Source: Apium graveolens
Taxonomy: Eukaryota > Streptophyta > Magnoliopsida > Apiales > Apiaceae
Direction of reading: 5' to 3'
Assembly (NCBI RefSeq): GCF_009905375.1
Contig: NC_133647.1
Coordinates: 176,079,939-176,143,938 of the forward strand
DNA length: 64,000 nucleotides
The position numbers and the translations under genes were made by a program. Positions 10,128-21,822 of this stretch are shown here, one piece after another (the first letter of the stretch is position 1; each line of letters starts with the position of its first letter). Under the pieces are notes generated by a model. It had not been told where the DNA came from and ran no database searches. It was given only the letters and a program-made list of their open reading frames with translations.

Positions 10128-11224
10128 TGTAACAGCCCGCACTTCCGGACTATTAATTCTAAATACAAAACTAAATTCTAATACAATTATTAATCCAAAA
10201 TTCAATTACAAAGGAGACTATTACAAAAGCGCAGCTAACGGAAACGGTCCAAAAGTCAATCTACTCCAAAACTAAGGTCCTCGAACTCCAATGCTATACA
10301 ACTCGAATCTCGGACGAAACCTGAAATTGTAAGAATGAGCTATACAGCCCAGCAAGAAAATAATCGATCCAACTAGTAGGCCAAGTAACAGGAACACATA
10401 TACAAAATATGATAATATATACGATACGATGTACAATATACGAAACAAACACTTTTGATCTACATTCTTATTCTTATTCGATACATACGATACACATAGC
10501 ACATAAACAACAATAATTCAAAACCCATAACTCATGCCAAGACCACTACAACCCGGTGATAACGGTCCTAAATTTTCACAAAACTGTCACTACAATCCGG
10601 TGACTGCGGTCCTAAGTTCTTATTCGATATTTTCACAAACCATGGCACAAATCAAAGATCTTATATTATCGCTGAGACACACATACACAACAATACGTAT
10701 ACTGTAACACATAATATTTTCAAATATATCATCACTTAGCCCATGTTTTGATAATCAAATATAAACGCATAACACACAATTTTGAAAACACTAGTAAGAT
10801 CGATCGAAACTTACCTCTAAAACTGACCAGATCTGAATATAGCCTTTTTGACCCTCTAAACGACGTTTTCTTGGAAAACATGAAACAGCAAAGTTGTAGA
10901 GAACGAAAAGACCTCTCCGAAAAGTCCAGAATCACTGAATTCCGACTTACGATGAATTTTCTACGAATTTTACAAGACTGCTGATTTTTGCTGAGAAGAG
11001 CCCTACGAATTCTTATATAAAAAACGAGGAAGACGAATATGGTGTATTTATAACGATACAAAACCCCATATCTTAACCTACAAGTTATCCATATTAGAAT
11101 TGGATCCAAATTTTAGGCCCTTTAGTCTAATTCAATTTTAAATCCTAGTCCTTGTCTAATTTTAATCCTTTTTATTCTATTATTCTTTTATTAATCGAAT
11201 TCTAAAAAATTACGGGATATTACA
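10128..11224 (-). repeat. LTR (3' copy) of the TRIM-like element
   Basis: 1097 bp, aligned without gaps to 11410-12506. By eye, only two differences lie beyond the first 66 bp, but about ten lie within them. On the - strand there is a TATA box (complement at about 11041-11052), a consensus donor AGAG|GTAAGTTTC at 10814 and an acceptor TACAATTTCAG ending at 10321. The mirrored small frames at 10732-11109 and 10748-10984 cover those signals and are not credible genes. Confidence 0.9.
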
Positions 11225-11409
11225 TACTACCCTCCTTAAAAAGAATTTGGTCCCCAAATTCACAACAATCCTAAAGTTCGAGACACATCTACCCCATTTA
11301 ACCCCTGATCTACCAAAAGTCAAACTATGGTCCACAGGAACGCATCCTAGAGAATGTACTAGTCCCATACCTAATACACTCTGAAAGACAGCCTGCTCTG
11401 AATACCAAC
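11225..11409 (-). other. Interior of the TRIM-like element
   Basis: 185 bp holding only the PBS next to the right LTR and the PPT next to the left one. No gag or pol remnant is visible. Replication would need proteins from another element. Confidence 0.8.
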
Positions 11410-12506
11410 TGTACCGACCCGCACATCCGGACCATTAACTCTAAATCGAAAACTAATAAAATATACAATTATTAATCCAAAATTCAATTACAAAGGAGAC
11501 TATTACAAAAGCGCAGCTAACGGAAACGGTCCAAAAGTCAATCTACTCCAAAACTAAGGTCCTCGAACTCCAATGCTATACAACTCGAATCTCGGACGAA
11601 ACCTGAAATTGTAAGAATGAGCTATACAGCCCAGCAAGAAAATAATCGATCCAACTAGTAGGCCAAGTAACAGGAACACAGATACAAAATATGATAATAT
11701 ATACGATACGATGTACAATATACGAAACAAACACTTTTGATATACATTCTTATTCTTATTCGATACATACGATACACATAGCACATAAACAACAATAATT
11801 CAAAACCCATAACTCATGCCAAGACCACTACAACCCGGTGATAACGGTCCTAAATTTTCACAAAACTGTCACTACAATCCGGTGACTGCGGTCCTAAGTT
11901 CTTATTCGATATTTTCACAAACCATGGCACAAATCAAAGATCTTATATTATCGCTGAGACACACATACACAACAATACGTATACTGTAACACATAATATT
12001 TTCAAATATATCATCACTTAGCCCATGTTTTGATAATCAAATATAAACGCATAACACACAATTTTGAAAACACTAGTAAGATCGATCGAAACTTACCTCT
12101 AAAACTGACCAGATCTGAATATAGCCTTTTTGACCCTCTAAACGACGTTTTCTTGGAAAACATGAAACAGCAAAGTTGTAGAGAACGAAAAGACCTCTCC
12201 GAAAAGTCCAGAATCACTGAATTCCGACTTACGATGAATTTTCTACGAATTTTACAAGACTGCTGATTTTTGCTGAGAAGAGCCCTACGAATTCTTATAT
12301 AAAAAACGAGGAAGACGAATATGGTGTATTTATAACGATACAAAACCCCATATCTTAACCTACAAGTTATCCATATTAGAATTGGATCCAAATTTTAGGC
12401 CCTTTAGTCTAATTCAATTTTAAATCCTAGTCCTTGTCTAATTTTAATCCTTTTTATTCTATTATTCTTTTATTAATCGAATTCTAAAAAATTACGGGAT
12501 ATTACA
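11410..12506 (-). repeat. LTR (5' copy) of the TRIM-like element
   Basis: The partner of 10128-11224. On the - strand it is the upstream LTR, carrying the active promoter position (TATA complement at about 12323-12334) and the donor/acceptor pair 12096/11603. It ends at the target duplicate GTTTC. Confidence 0.9.
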
Positions 12507-12645
12507 GTTTCACTGCAGAATCAAAGGTTTATTTTCTGAAAATTTATTTTATTAAAAATATGAATTTTTGTTCGGATGATTGTTTGTATGATTTGATGAT
12601 TGCATGTTATAGAGCTTGTTTTCCTGATGATTTTCATATGTCATA
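12507..12645 (+). repeat. 3' LTR of element 1, segment 2
   Basis: A 139-bp piece of the element 1 LTR between the two insertions, collinear with about 845-997 of the 5' LTR. It begins with the second GTTTC copy and ends with TCATA, the first target copy of element 2. It includes the donor-like AAAG|GTTTAT. Confidence 0.93.
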
Positions 12646-15600
12646 TGTAACACCCTCCAAACCCGGGTCAGAGGTTTGGGGTTCACAACACATACTCATT
12701 ATATAAACCTGTATACAAAATATTATTTGCAATGACCCTGCTTTACATAACAACGGATCGCAACAGGTTAAAGTATGAATACAAGCCACAACCTTAACTT
12801 TTATTACATCGTACCACATCCCAACTATTTTAATTTACAACTGATATGAAATTATTCTTACAACCTTATTATCTCACTACTGCAATAAGCTCCTGCTAGC
12901 TCGATCAACCATAATCTGGAATCCTAGCTCGAACATTGAACTGGGAAACCTCGCTATCAACTGTATCCTTTGTAACTGTAGCATACATAAAAAGATTTGC
13001 AAGAGTGAGCTAACTAGCTCAGCAAGTCATATCATTATTCACTGAGGTTAAACAATAATAAATGAGATGATTCAAAGGAATCAAGTTTCTTGTTAAACAA
13101 CCAATAGAATTGGATATTCATTTTAAGTTTTTAAAACCAAGGTTAGGCTTCTGATCAGTCACGCACTAACCCCGAGCAAAGCACGCAGCATTGCTCTGAC
13201 TACTGGATCCAAGGCACACATTGGCCTAACTTGACCATTGATATGGTCTGACCACGAATCTGGTCCATACAAAGAAAACTATCCAATTCTAAAGAAGTTC
13301 AGTATGATAAACAATAGAATTCAATAAAACCATATCATAATCCATAACAGTAAAACATTTGTATAAGAGCATGGTAAAAATTCATGGTTACTGAACGGGT
13401 ATGTCCAAGTACATAAAAGAAGTGGCCTCCAGCCGGTAGGATAATCGGGTATTAGATGATTAGTGTTTTGACAAGGTTTTAGTACTTTGATATCACAAGG
13501 TATGGTTGAGTATAAAAGTTTCTGTATATTTAAAACAATTTTGTTCCAGTGTTTGGTATATGATGGTTATATACTTGTGGAGTAGTATCGTATTTGTGGG
13601 GTTTAATATTTGGTAAATCAATCAAGAAATGGTTTACAAAGAATAAGGCTTACGGCTCAAAGATCAAATGATGTGGCTCAGGTTCAAAGCTGAAGGATTC
13701 AAAGTGTTTATAGTATAAAACAAAGTGATTTTGAATATTCACAATATGTCACAAGAGAATTTAAAAATATTTGCAATATATCTCCAGAAAGGTTTAGAAG
13801 TACTTGCCTTATCATAATCGATTTCAACTTCACTGGTACTTGTCTAATGACCCCATTCAACAATCACTCGTCAGCTTCTCCTATGCCTCGCTTCTATTCT
13901 TTGAGCACTTGTTATATTTTCTACATGTAAATTATATTTTCTGATCGCCTGCTTCTCTTTCTTACGCCTTTCTTATTTTGCTAGGCATCATAAGTATCTA
14001 TTAATATTTAACTCATACCATTCTATTCGACAAACACTTCTATCTACCCTTCGTTTTACCCAAATCCGATTAACGGATTGAAAGTTACGCTATAACCAAG
14101 TAATCATCGAACATATAGACCGACAGTCAACCAACAAGTCACATATAACACATAACACGTCAAATAATCAACGACATCTCATTTATAAACAAGTCTCGGG
14201 TCATAAACAGGCTTTCAGGTATTTAACATGATTTTTAAAACATTTTTCGGAATTAAAACGGGTCGTTGGACCAATTTTGGAGTAATAAACAGGGTTCGTC
14301 TGGCCAAATCTGGCTTCAAAACAATTTTATAATAATTATTGAGCCTTGGAAACAATTTAAAATAATAGTTTAAAGCTCGAAACTATTTTTCGGAATTTTT
14401 AAATCATTTATAAATAATTAAATCTAATTAAATAATTAATTAAAATCAATTAATAAATAATTAAATTAATTAATCAATTAATATTTAAATTAATTGACTA
14501 ATTAAATAATTAATTATTAACTAAAATTAATTAATTACAAATTCAGATTTATTTTTGGATTTAGAAATAATTTTCAGAATTAAAAATAATGATTTTTGGA
14601 ATTATAAATGAATTTTGGAAAATAAATAATGAATTTATTAATTCATTTTAAAAAAGAAATAACTAGAAACAGGTTTCAGATTTTGAATTAGGGAAAAACT
14701 AGATCAAACCCGGGTTGTAACCGGGTCGCAATCCGGGTTACCAAGAACTCAGGCGGGTCGGGAAGAACACCGCCGGAAATTCTGGGTTTTCCAGAATCCG
14801 GCCGGTGAGGCCCAACTCCGGCCGAGTTCCGGTGATTCACAGGCGAGTAAAACAGCATGGTTTCAAGTGTTTTTTAGTCCTGTTTCATTCAGTAACATCC
14901 CAGCTATACAGATATGGCAATATTCACTACAGATGAGCCGTGGTTCCCGATTTCCGGCGAAAAGCCATAGAAACCGGCGACCTCGAGCTCAGCTCCGGCT
15001 AGAACTCCGATATCCATGATTATTTAACCAAAATCAACCAATCCAGTACCAAAATGAAGCTGAGATCATCTATATAATGTTCCTACCATCCAAAACATTC
15101 AACAACACTAAATTAAACCAAGAAATTGATTTGAAAATCTTGTAAAATTCCAAAACTCGTTTTTACTATTCCCTAAACCAAATCACGCAAATAATATACG
15201 GAACTGATCCTTGGAACCTCTACAATCATAATCAACACACAAAATCATCAAACAAATCCTCTGAATCAAAAACCGAATTTAAGTTTAAATAATTAAAAAC
15301 TGAAAAATATGAAATTGAAAAATAAATACCCTTATTCAAAGATTTTGATACGGATACGATCGTCTCGTCGAGGGCTTCGATTTGACTATTCATACGCTTC
15401 CATCGGATTCCAATAACGTCTTCAAATCTTTGTTTGATTACGAAGAACACGAAGAACATGGTTCATTTCTCTGGATAATTATCTATTTAACTGTTTGCAA
15501 ATGATTTTCGGTACAAAATAAAATACGGTAAAGGCTATTTATAATTACGGAATATTAGTACCCCATTAGATCATTCTGGATATAAAATAGTACGTTTATT

Positions 15601-16220
15601 TATAAAAACTGATCCAAACGGTACCGGTTTTCGAGATAATTATCCAAATCAGTACAATTTGTACTGCGGCCTTGGTCTCAGCGCCTGGTTACACGTATTA
15701 CGAAGTGATAATTGTAATAGTTTAATAAAAAGCTCCCGTTTATCAAAAATACGAGTTTTATTGATTTACCGAAATGAATATTGTATCGAAAATGTTGCGC
15801 TGGGACCCGCGCAGGACAAACCGTACGCCGGATCGAAAAAGTCAAAACACGGAATATGCTCAGAATATTACAATTAGGTTAGGAAGGAGTTCTCGGAAGA
15901 GTTTCGGGTTCTAAAAACGTAACCACGGATGACGTCGGTTGGTTCCCGTTTTTATAAAATAGATTTTAAATACCCCGAAAAAGATTTTATAAAATTCATA
16001 TGATTCCTATATATTCATAAATCAATATAAAAATAATTAGAAGATATGATAATTATCTATATTTTATTTGGAACATATAAAAATTGAAATACTAAATTAA
16101 TAACATTTTTTAAACATTCAAACACATTTAACACTTAAATAATTCACAGAATAGATACTGAATACATATAATAATTATCTATTAGCAAAAATAATTACAC
16201 GGTATATCCTGGATATTACA
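12646..16220 (-). repeat. 3' LTR of element 2
   Basis: 3575 bp. On the - strand it starts TGTAATATCC and ends GGTGTTACA. It contains a TATA box (complement 15536-15543), an intron-like stretch 12976-15329, the palindrome TGAGCTAACTAGCTCA (13006-13021) and the TTAATT-rich block (about 14400-14535). The small frames at 15232-15459 and 15659-15877 are repeated in the other LTR and are not counted as genes. Confidence 0.93.
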
Positions 16221-16236
16221 TCCTTCCCCCCTTAAA
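16221..16236 (-). promoter_or_regulatory. Polypurine tract of element 2
   Basis: Read on the - strand this is TTAAGGGGGGAAGGA, immediately before the LTR start TGTAATATCC. It primes plus-strand synthesis and was probably still usable at the last transposition, given that both LTRs are complete. Confidence 0.8.
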
Positions 16237-16258
16237 AGGATTCTGTCCTCAGAATCTC

Positions 16259-17480
16259 CTAAGAAAACAAATGAGGGTACTTTTCTCTCATATCTTTTTC
16301 TAACTCCCAGGTTGACTCTTCAACCTTTGGGTTTCTCCATAATACTCTTACTAATTTTACCACTTTATTTCTCAATACTTTCTCTCTTTCCTTTAGAATC
16401 TCTATCGGACTCTCTACATATGACAAATCTGCCTGAAACTCTATCGGCTCATATTCTATTACATACCTAAAGTCTGGATTATACTTCTTAAGCATCGATA
16501 CATGAAAACATTACGAATGTGCTCCATGTGCGGAGGTAACGCTAACTCGAAAGCTATCTTGCCAACGTACTTTAAAATTCCAAAAGATCTGACCTATCTT
16601 GGGCTCGGTTTTCCTTTCTTTCCAAACCTCGTTAATTCCTTTCATGGTGATACTTTTAACAATACCAAATTCCCTTCTTCGAATTCCATGTCTTCCTTGA
16701 TTGATCTGCATACTTCCTTTGACGATCTTGTGCTGCTATCCATCTCTTCTGGATAACTTCAACAACTTCCTTTATCTGCTGTACTAATTCAGGTCCAAGT
16801 ATTTTGCGCTCTATTGCTCCGTCTTAATACACTGGAGATCTGTATTTGCGTCCTAAAAGGGCTTCATGGAGTGGCATCCCAACACTGGCGTGATAATTGT
16901 TGCTGTAAGAAAATTCTACCAGAGGTAAGTGCTCGTCCCACTTCTTCTAACATCAATAGTCCACACGTGCAACATGTCCTCGATTATCTGGATCGTTCTT
17001 TCACTCTGGCCGTCCGTCTGTGGTTGATAAGCCGTACTCATATTCAGTCTCGTTCCCAAACATCCTTGAAAACTCTCCCAAAATCTTGAATTAAATGTTG
17101 AATCTCGATCGGATATGATGGACACAGGAATTCCATGATGAATTATGATTTCTGTTAAGTACATATGAACTGACTTGTCCAGGGAAAATCTTCCATTTAT
17201 AGACAGGAAATGGGCTGACTTGGTAAATCTATCCATTATATTCCAAATGGTATCATGACTAGCTTTTGTGCTTGGTAACCCAACTATGAAATCCATAACG
17301 ATATGCTCCCACTTCCACTCTGGAACTTCCAATGGTTGTAGCAATCCACTTGGTCTCTGATGTTCTACTTTAACGCTTTGACGTATGTAACATCTGCTAA
17401 TCTATTCCGCAATTTCCCTCTTCATATCTGGCCACCAATAATTTTCCTTTAAATCTCTATACATCTTCATACTCCCTGAG
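16259..17480 (-). pseudogene. Element 2 pol remnant: integrase and chromodomain end
   Basis: The frame at 16259-16495 (- strand) is the chromodomain end, with VLWRNP and TWELEKDM, ending at the same YPHLFS as element 1. The frame at 16916-17344 is the integrase core, with [13 protein letters not shown] and DGQSER (the D, D, E residues are all still there). Upstream, near 17378-17480, the zinc-finger region has an in-frame stop, and one of the paired cysteines is replaced by Arg. The pieces lie in different frames, so no integrase can be made. Confidence 0.85.
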
Positions 17481-19600
17481 TGGATTGAATGAGCTTTCTA
17501 TAAAATTTTATTCTTTAATTCCGTCACTGGTGGAATCCAAATTCTAGAAGAAAACCTAAGAATACCTTGATCGTCCTTTTTGTGTACACAATTCTTCACC
17601 TACTAAATGATTTATATCCTGATTCATTACCTTTTCCTGACACTTCTTTATCTTCTCTAACAATCCCGACTGAAAAGTTATACTTATACATTCTTACTCC
17701 TTTTTGGATCATGACCCCTGTCTTCCAATTCCAACTTCTAGAGTTCCATAGATAATTCTTCTGGTACGGTCTCTATGTTCATTCTCTCTTAATCTTACTC
17801 ATCTCTTGTCACTACATCTGTCTTTCCTCGGGAGTTCATACTTCAACTCTTATGGTCCGTATATATCTCACATCTTTCTCTATACTTATAATATTTCCCA
17901 ATCTTTCAAAACAAATATTATGGTTGCTTTTAATTCCCAGTTATGAGTAGGGTACTTCTGCTCATAAGGTTTCGGTTGTCTGGATGCATATGCAATAACT
18001 TTATTGCATTGCGTCAACACACATCCTACTCTCTTACGAGAAATATCATTATAAACTACTAAATCTCCCCGATACTTTTAAAGTGATAAAATAAGTGTTG
18101 TAACCATTCTTTCATTTAACTTCGCAAAACTTTCTTCACCCTTCTCCATTTCATATAACCTTCTTGTTTTTTCCTGGTTAGCTTCATCCAAAATATTGCA
18201 ACTTTTAAAAAAAATCTTGCACAAATTTCTGGTAGTATCTGGCCCATGATAAAACTTCTTACTTTTGTTGGTGCTTCTGGTCTTTCTTCATTCAAACTAT
18301 CTTTAAATTTCTCTGTTGAATCCTCTTTTATCTCCTCCTTCCTGACTGTCTATACTAAGAATTATACTTCCTGCCATTAAAGTTTTCACCTGGTAAACTT
18401 TTTATACCGCTTCTTTCTTCTTTGATTCCTCGGCTATCAATGTATAGGTTGCATGGTTCTTCTTAAGTAACACAAGTACATATTATCCAGATTCCTCTTT
18501 CAAGATTCTACTCATCAAATTTAAATATTACTGGTATATCAGTTCGTCCAACTAACATTTCTAGGATTTTATAACAACAGTATTGAGTTCTGAAAATTAT
18601 CTTTGATATGTCCATAAGTTCAATCTTCACTTGGTAATATACCCAGTCTTAAATCAATCTTATAAAAATACCTTGCTTCGTTCATATAATTAAACAAATC
18701 ATTAGTTCGAGGTAACAGATATCTGCTCTTGAGGGTAGACTTGTTGAGCTTTCGCTAACACATAATCTCACACTTCCATCTTTCTTATTAACACATTATG
18801 CCGGTGCACTTTAGGGTGTACGCTAGGTCCAGTTGCTTTTTCTTCTAATTATCTCCTGCGTTTGCTCTGGTAACTCCTTTATTTTATATGGTGCCATTCT
18901 ATGTGGGGCTTTGGACACTGGCTTCATTTCAGGTGCTAAATCAATCATAAACGCATTTTCTTTATCTAAAGGAATTATTGGTAACTCGTCTGAAAACATA
19001 TCTTGAAACTGTAAAATCTTCAAGTTCGGTTGGCTCCTGACTCTTATTTATAATCGTCATAGCACTTATATTTTGGTCGCTGTAATCTTAAGTCATTCTT
19101 AACAAGTTCTTTACTTTCCTTTGTCCTTTAAACGTCTTCATGTTCTCATTTGGCATTTTCAGAACTATCTTTCATCACGACGGTCTACCTGGGCATCACA
19201 CTTGAATAGTTAATCTACTCCTTGGAATAATGTCAAATCGTCTTATCTCAAATGATATCAATTCTTCACAACTTATTGCCAGAAATATCGATTCCGCCAT
19301 TGGTACTTACTTATTCAATAACTGCACGTTCTTAACATGCCAGTCCTTTGGTTATAAACTTATTGATTCAACAAGATAATTCATTTGATTAATAAAACCT
19401 TGAGAGATATACGATCAAGTTGCTCCCACATCTTTCAATACTTTAACGCATAAGGTATTCGCATTAATCTTCCACGTCATCACATCCATATTCTAAATAT
19501 CGTATCGCAAATTCTCGTTCTCGAAGACGTATCTCTTATTGAAGTAGATTCCTTTGACTGTTAATGCATCCCTGGCTAGGGCCAGTGATTTACAATTCTC
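17481..19600 (-). pseudogene. Element 2 pol remnant: protease, RT and RNase H
   Basis: Scattered matches to the element 1 pol survive. An RNase H stretch lies near 17900-18030 (motif VIAYAS). The RT N-terminal region is the frame at 18823-19023 (FSDELP...APEMKPVSKAPHRM). The protease lies near 19410-19500, where the catalytic D-S-G reads D-V-G. The central RT around 18050-18800 is so degraded that I cannot place the active-site aspartates. Stops and shifts are dense. The small + strand frame at 17567-17755 is chance. Confidence 0.7.
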
Positions 19601-21100
19601 ACCATATGCCCTTGTTTCCTATCCATGCATGAGAGATAAATGAGACTTTGCCCGCTAGGTGTATAATACGTTGACTTTTGTTTGAAATGCTCTCGCAAAG
19701 AGCAACGGTACAACGAAACTACTAGAAGGATTCACAATTTTAATAAACTTGGAGTTGAAAAGAAAGAAAAAGTAATGATTTTAATATAAATGAGACAACC
19801 ACATTGGTACTTAAGATGGCCAGTCTTTCATACCATATGGGATACATCATATGATTAGGTGGCGTCCCACCCGACTCTTCGTCATTCCGACAAAGCGTCT
19901 CGCCATAACACTGTTTGTCCCAATCAGAGAGCAAAACTTGAGGAGAACAATTAAATTTGAAAGGAATGCAAAATCTTTCATTTTGATATCATCAGAAAGA
20001 ATTTATTAAGAAAAGGAGTTCATATACTTTTAGGAATTAAAAAGGAATATACGCAGTAATGTTGAGGACAAGAATGATACCATTGGTCACCATCCATATT
20101 TCACTTATATTCATCTTTCGAGTTTGATCGATCATATCCCAATTGAATCATATAACAACTTTAAAAGTATGCTAAAATGCCTTTGCAACTAAGCATTATA
20201 GTAGATTCTTACTTGTTAAGTCTCGCGTCTGTAACGTCGCACCTATACTTATAATACTTTAACAATTTGATCATAATGGCGTTCTTATCAGATAACCTTG
20301 AGTTTCCTCTTTTTAATTTGGAATAACCGTAAATCATTCAACATAACGATCATTTTATTAATAATATTCTTCCTTTATAAAAGTCTGGGAACTTTCCCAA
20401 TCTTCTTCGGTCATGCTCAGGCTTCCGTTTAATCAATGAATTCTTCGAACTCTGATAATCCCAGTAATTGGATGAATAGTTACTCCGTACGTTGGTTCTG
20501 TTGTTAATCCTATCAGACAATACTTGCACCCACTTCTTCATAATTGCAGGTTACCTCATTCTCCGAATTAACCATACTGAGTCTGAAACAACATCCTTCC
20601 AGATAATCCGGGTCTTTTAACAAACAAGAAACTCATGTAGTAACTTGACAACCAAGGTTTAAAACTTATTTTATTCAAAAAGGCTTTTAGAAATTTTATG
20701 AGGAAAAATCTTTTCCGAAAACTTGTTAAAAATTTTTGAAAATTTTGAAAATTACACCTCTGGTTGTCCTCACTATATGAGTTGGTTGTTGTCCTTCTTA
20801 TGACCAAATACCAAGTTAAAGAACGATCACTCAAAGGTCCATTCACTTCCATTTATCTCCTTTCCTTCATTAGGGTCTATTACTTTCCGTAATCAATGAA
20901 AACTTCCGTTGTCGCTGCACATTATCTTATTCGTAGCTTCACATTAAGGCTCCCTATACTGGTAATACTCCCGATAACAACCTTGCAATCGTTAAGTGGA
21001 ATAGACTATCCAATTGTCAACAAATCAGCTAATGTCACATCATCTTGTTAAAATATATAATACATCATTACAACATCATTTTCTAATTTCAAGAAATCTT
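19601..21100 (-). pseudogene. Element 2 gag remnant
   Basis: The position (between the protease remnant and ORF1) and a knuckle-like trace near 19600-19650 (GHM with the last cysteine lost) mark this as old gag. The open pieces at 19740-19934, 20350-20541 and 20568-20852 do not match a functional Gag domain. Little more can be read by eye. Confidence 0.5.
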
Positions 21101-21622
21101 CAGATCCCTAATCTCCTCTAACTCTCTCTCTTCAACACTTATCTACTCCATTTCACAAGCTAGTCATGAGTGGCCTAATTGCTAATAGCTTCTTGTAACC
21201 TGATAACAACCATCCTCCAGAACACTTGAATCTTCTTTCTAAACTCCTTCTCACCTTAATTTGTATCTCAATACTCACCATTTACTGCAGCTATCGTGTT
21301 CCTTCCCGCAAACACTGTTGTTTCATTGGAAAGGTTTTTAAACTGAGGATATAGAATATGGTGTAAACAGAAAAGATACATTCAAAGTTGAATGTTCAAA
21401 AGAACAAGAATAAGAAAATGAAGGTTCTTGAATAGGTAGTCTCATATTGAGATATGATAGAATAGAGTTGAATAACTTGGAAAGGCGCAATTGTCATAAC
21501 AGAAGGTAATACCGCTAATACTGATGGAGAACAAGGCGCAAATCAAATCTGAGAGAAGATGACGATCCTTAAATGGAAAGCTCCAAATGATCAGTTGATG
21601 CAGGGAAATCAGGATCTTCCAT
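21101..21622 (-). pseudogene. Element 2 ORF1 remnant (counterpart of 3598-4116)
   Basis: Going leftward from the PBS on the - strand, the leader matches element 1 (GTTATAAGTCACTGA, GGGTTAGGATTAG). It then reaches an ATG whose complement is 21620-21622. The first codons give MEDPDFPASTDHLEL, similar in layout to the element 1 ORF1 start. A stop follows after about 18 codons and the rest is shifted. The small frame 21442-21717 covers this area in another frame. Confidence 0.5.
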
Positions 21623-21807
21623 TGCCGTTGCCTGGATATCACGTCGCTAGTTAAGAATCCCGAATCGCAACACGAACCGTGCCGGAGACTTACTATACAG
21701 TCGCACTCGATCCTCACGATGTCTTATCTTTCTATTTCCTATTCCTAATCCTAACCCTTTACCCAATCCCGACAATCTAGCCTTGTTTCAGTGACTTATA
21801 ACCTGTA

Positions 21808-21819
21808 GCTCTGATACCA
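21808..21819 (-). promoter_or_regulatory. Primer binding site, tRNA-iMet type (element 2)
   Basis: The complement of TGGTATCAGAGC lies 3 bp inside the right LTR, which is the 5' LTR on the - strand. It is identical to the element 1 PBS. Confidence 0.88.
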
Positions 21820-21822
21820 ACC

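Larger units (their letters stand above)
10128..12506 (-). mobile_element. TRIM-like non-autonomous LTR element inserted in the element 1 LTR
   Basis: The element is 2379 bp, flanked by the 5-bp target duplication GTTTC (10123-10127 and 12507-12511). Removing it rejoins the LTR exactly as in the 5' copy near 845-855. It has two 1097-bp LTRs (10128-11224, 11410-12506) around a 185-bp interior with no coding capacity. On the - strand the LTR starts TGTAATATCCCG. The PBS (complement at about 11395-11408) is TGGTATTCAGAGC, the Met PBS with one extra T. The PPT is AAGGAGGGTAG near 11226-11238. LTR ends, PBS, PPT, TATA box and intron-like signals resemble those of the surrounding chromoviruses. It is probably a cut-down relative mobilised in trans (inference). 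Confidence 0.88.

Noticed and set aside
10732..11109. 125-codon - strand frame duplicated exactly at 12014-12391, with 78-codon + strand partners
   Set aside because: Identity comes from the two LTRs of the TRIM-like element. The frame runs across the TATA box and donor site and has no protein signature.
15232..15459. 75-codon - strand frame, repeated at 24408-24635
   Set aside because: Part of the element 2 LTR around exon 1 and the donor; no domain. The repeat reflects the LTR pair.
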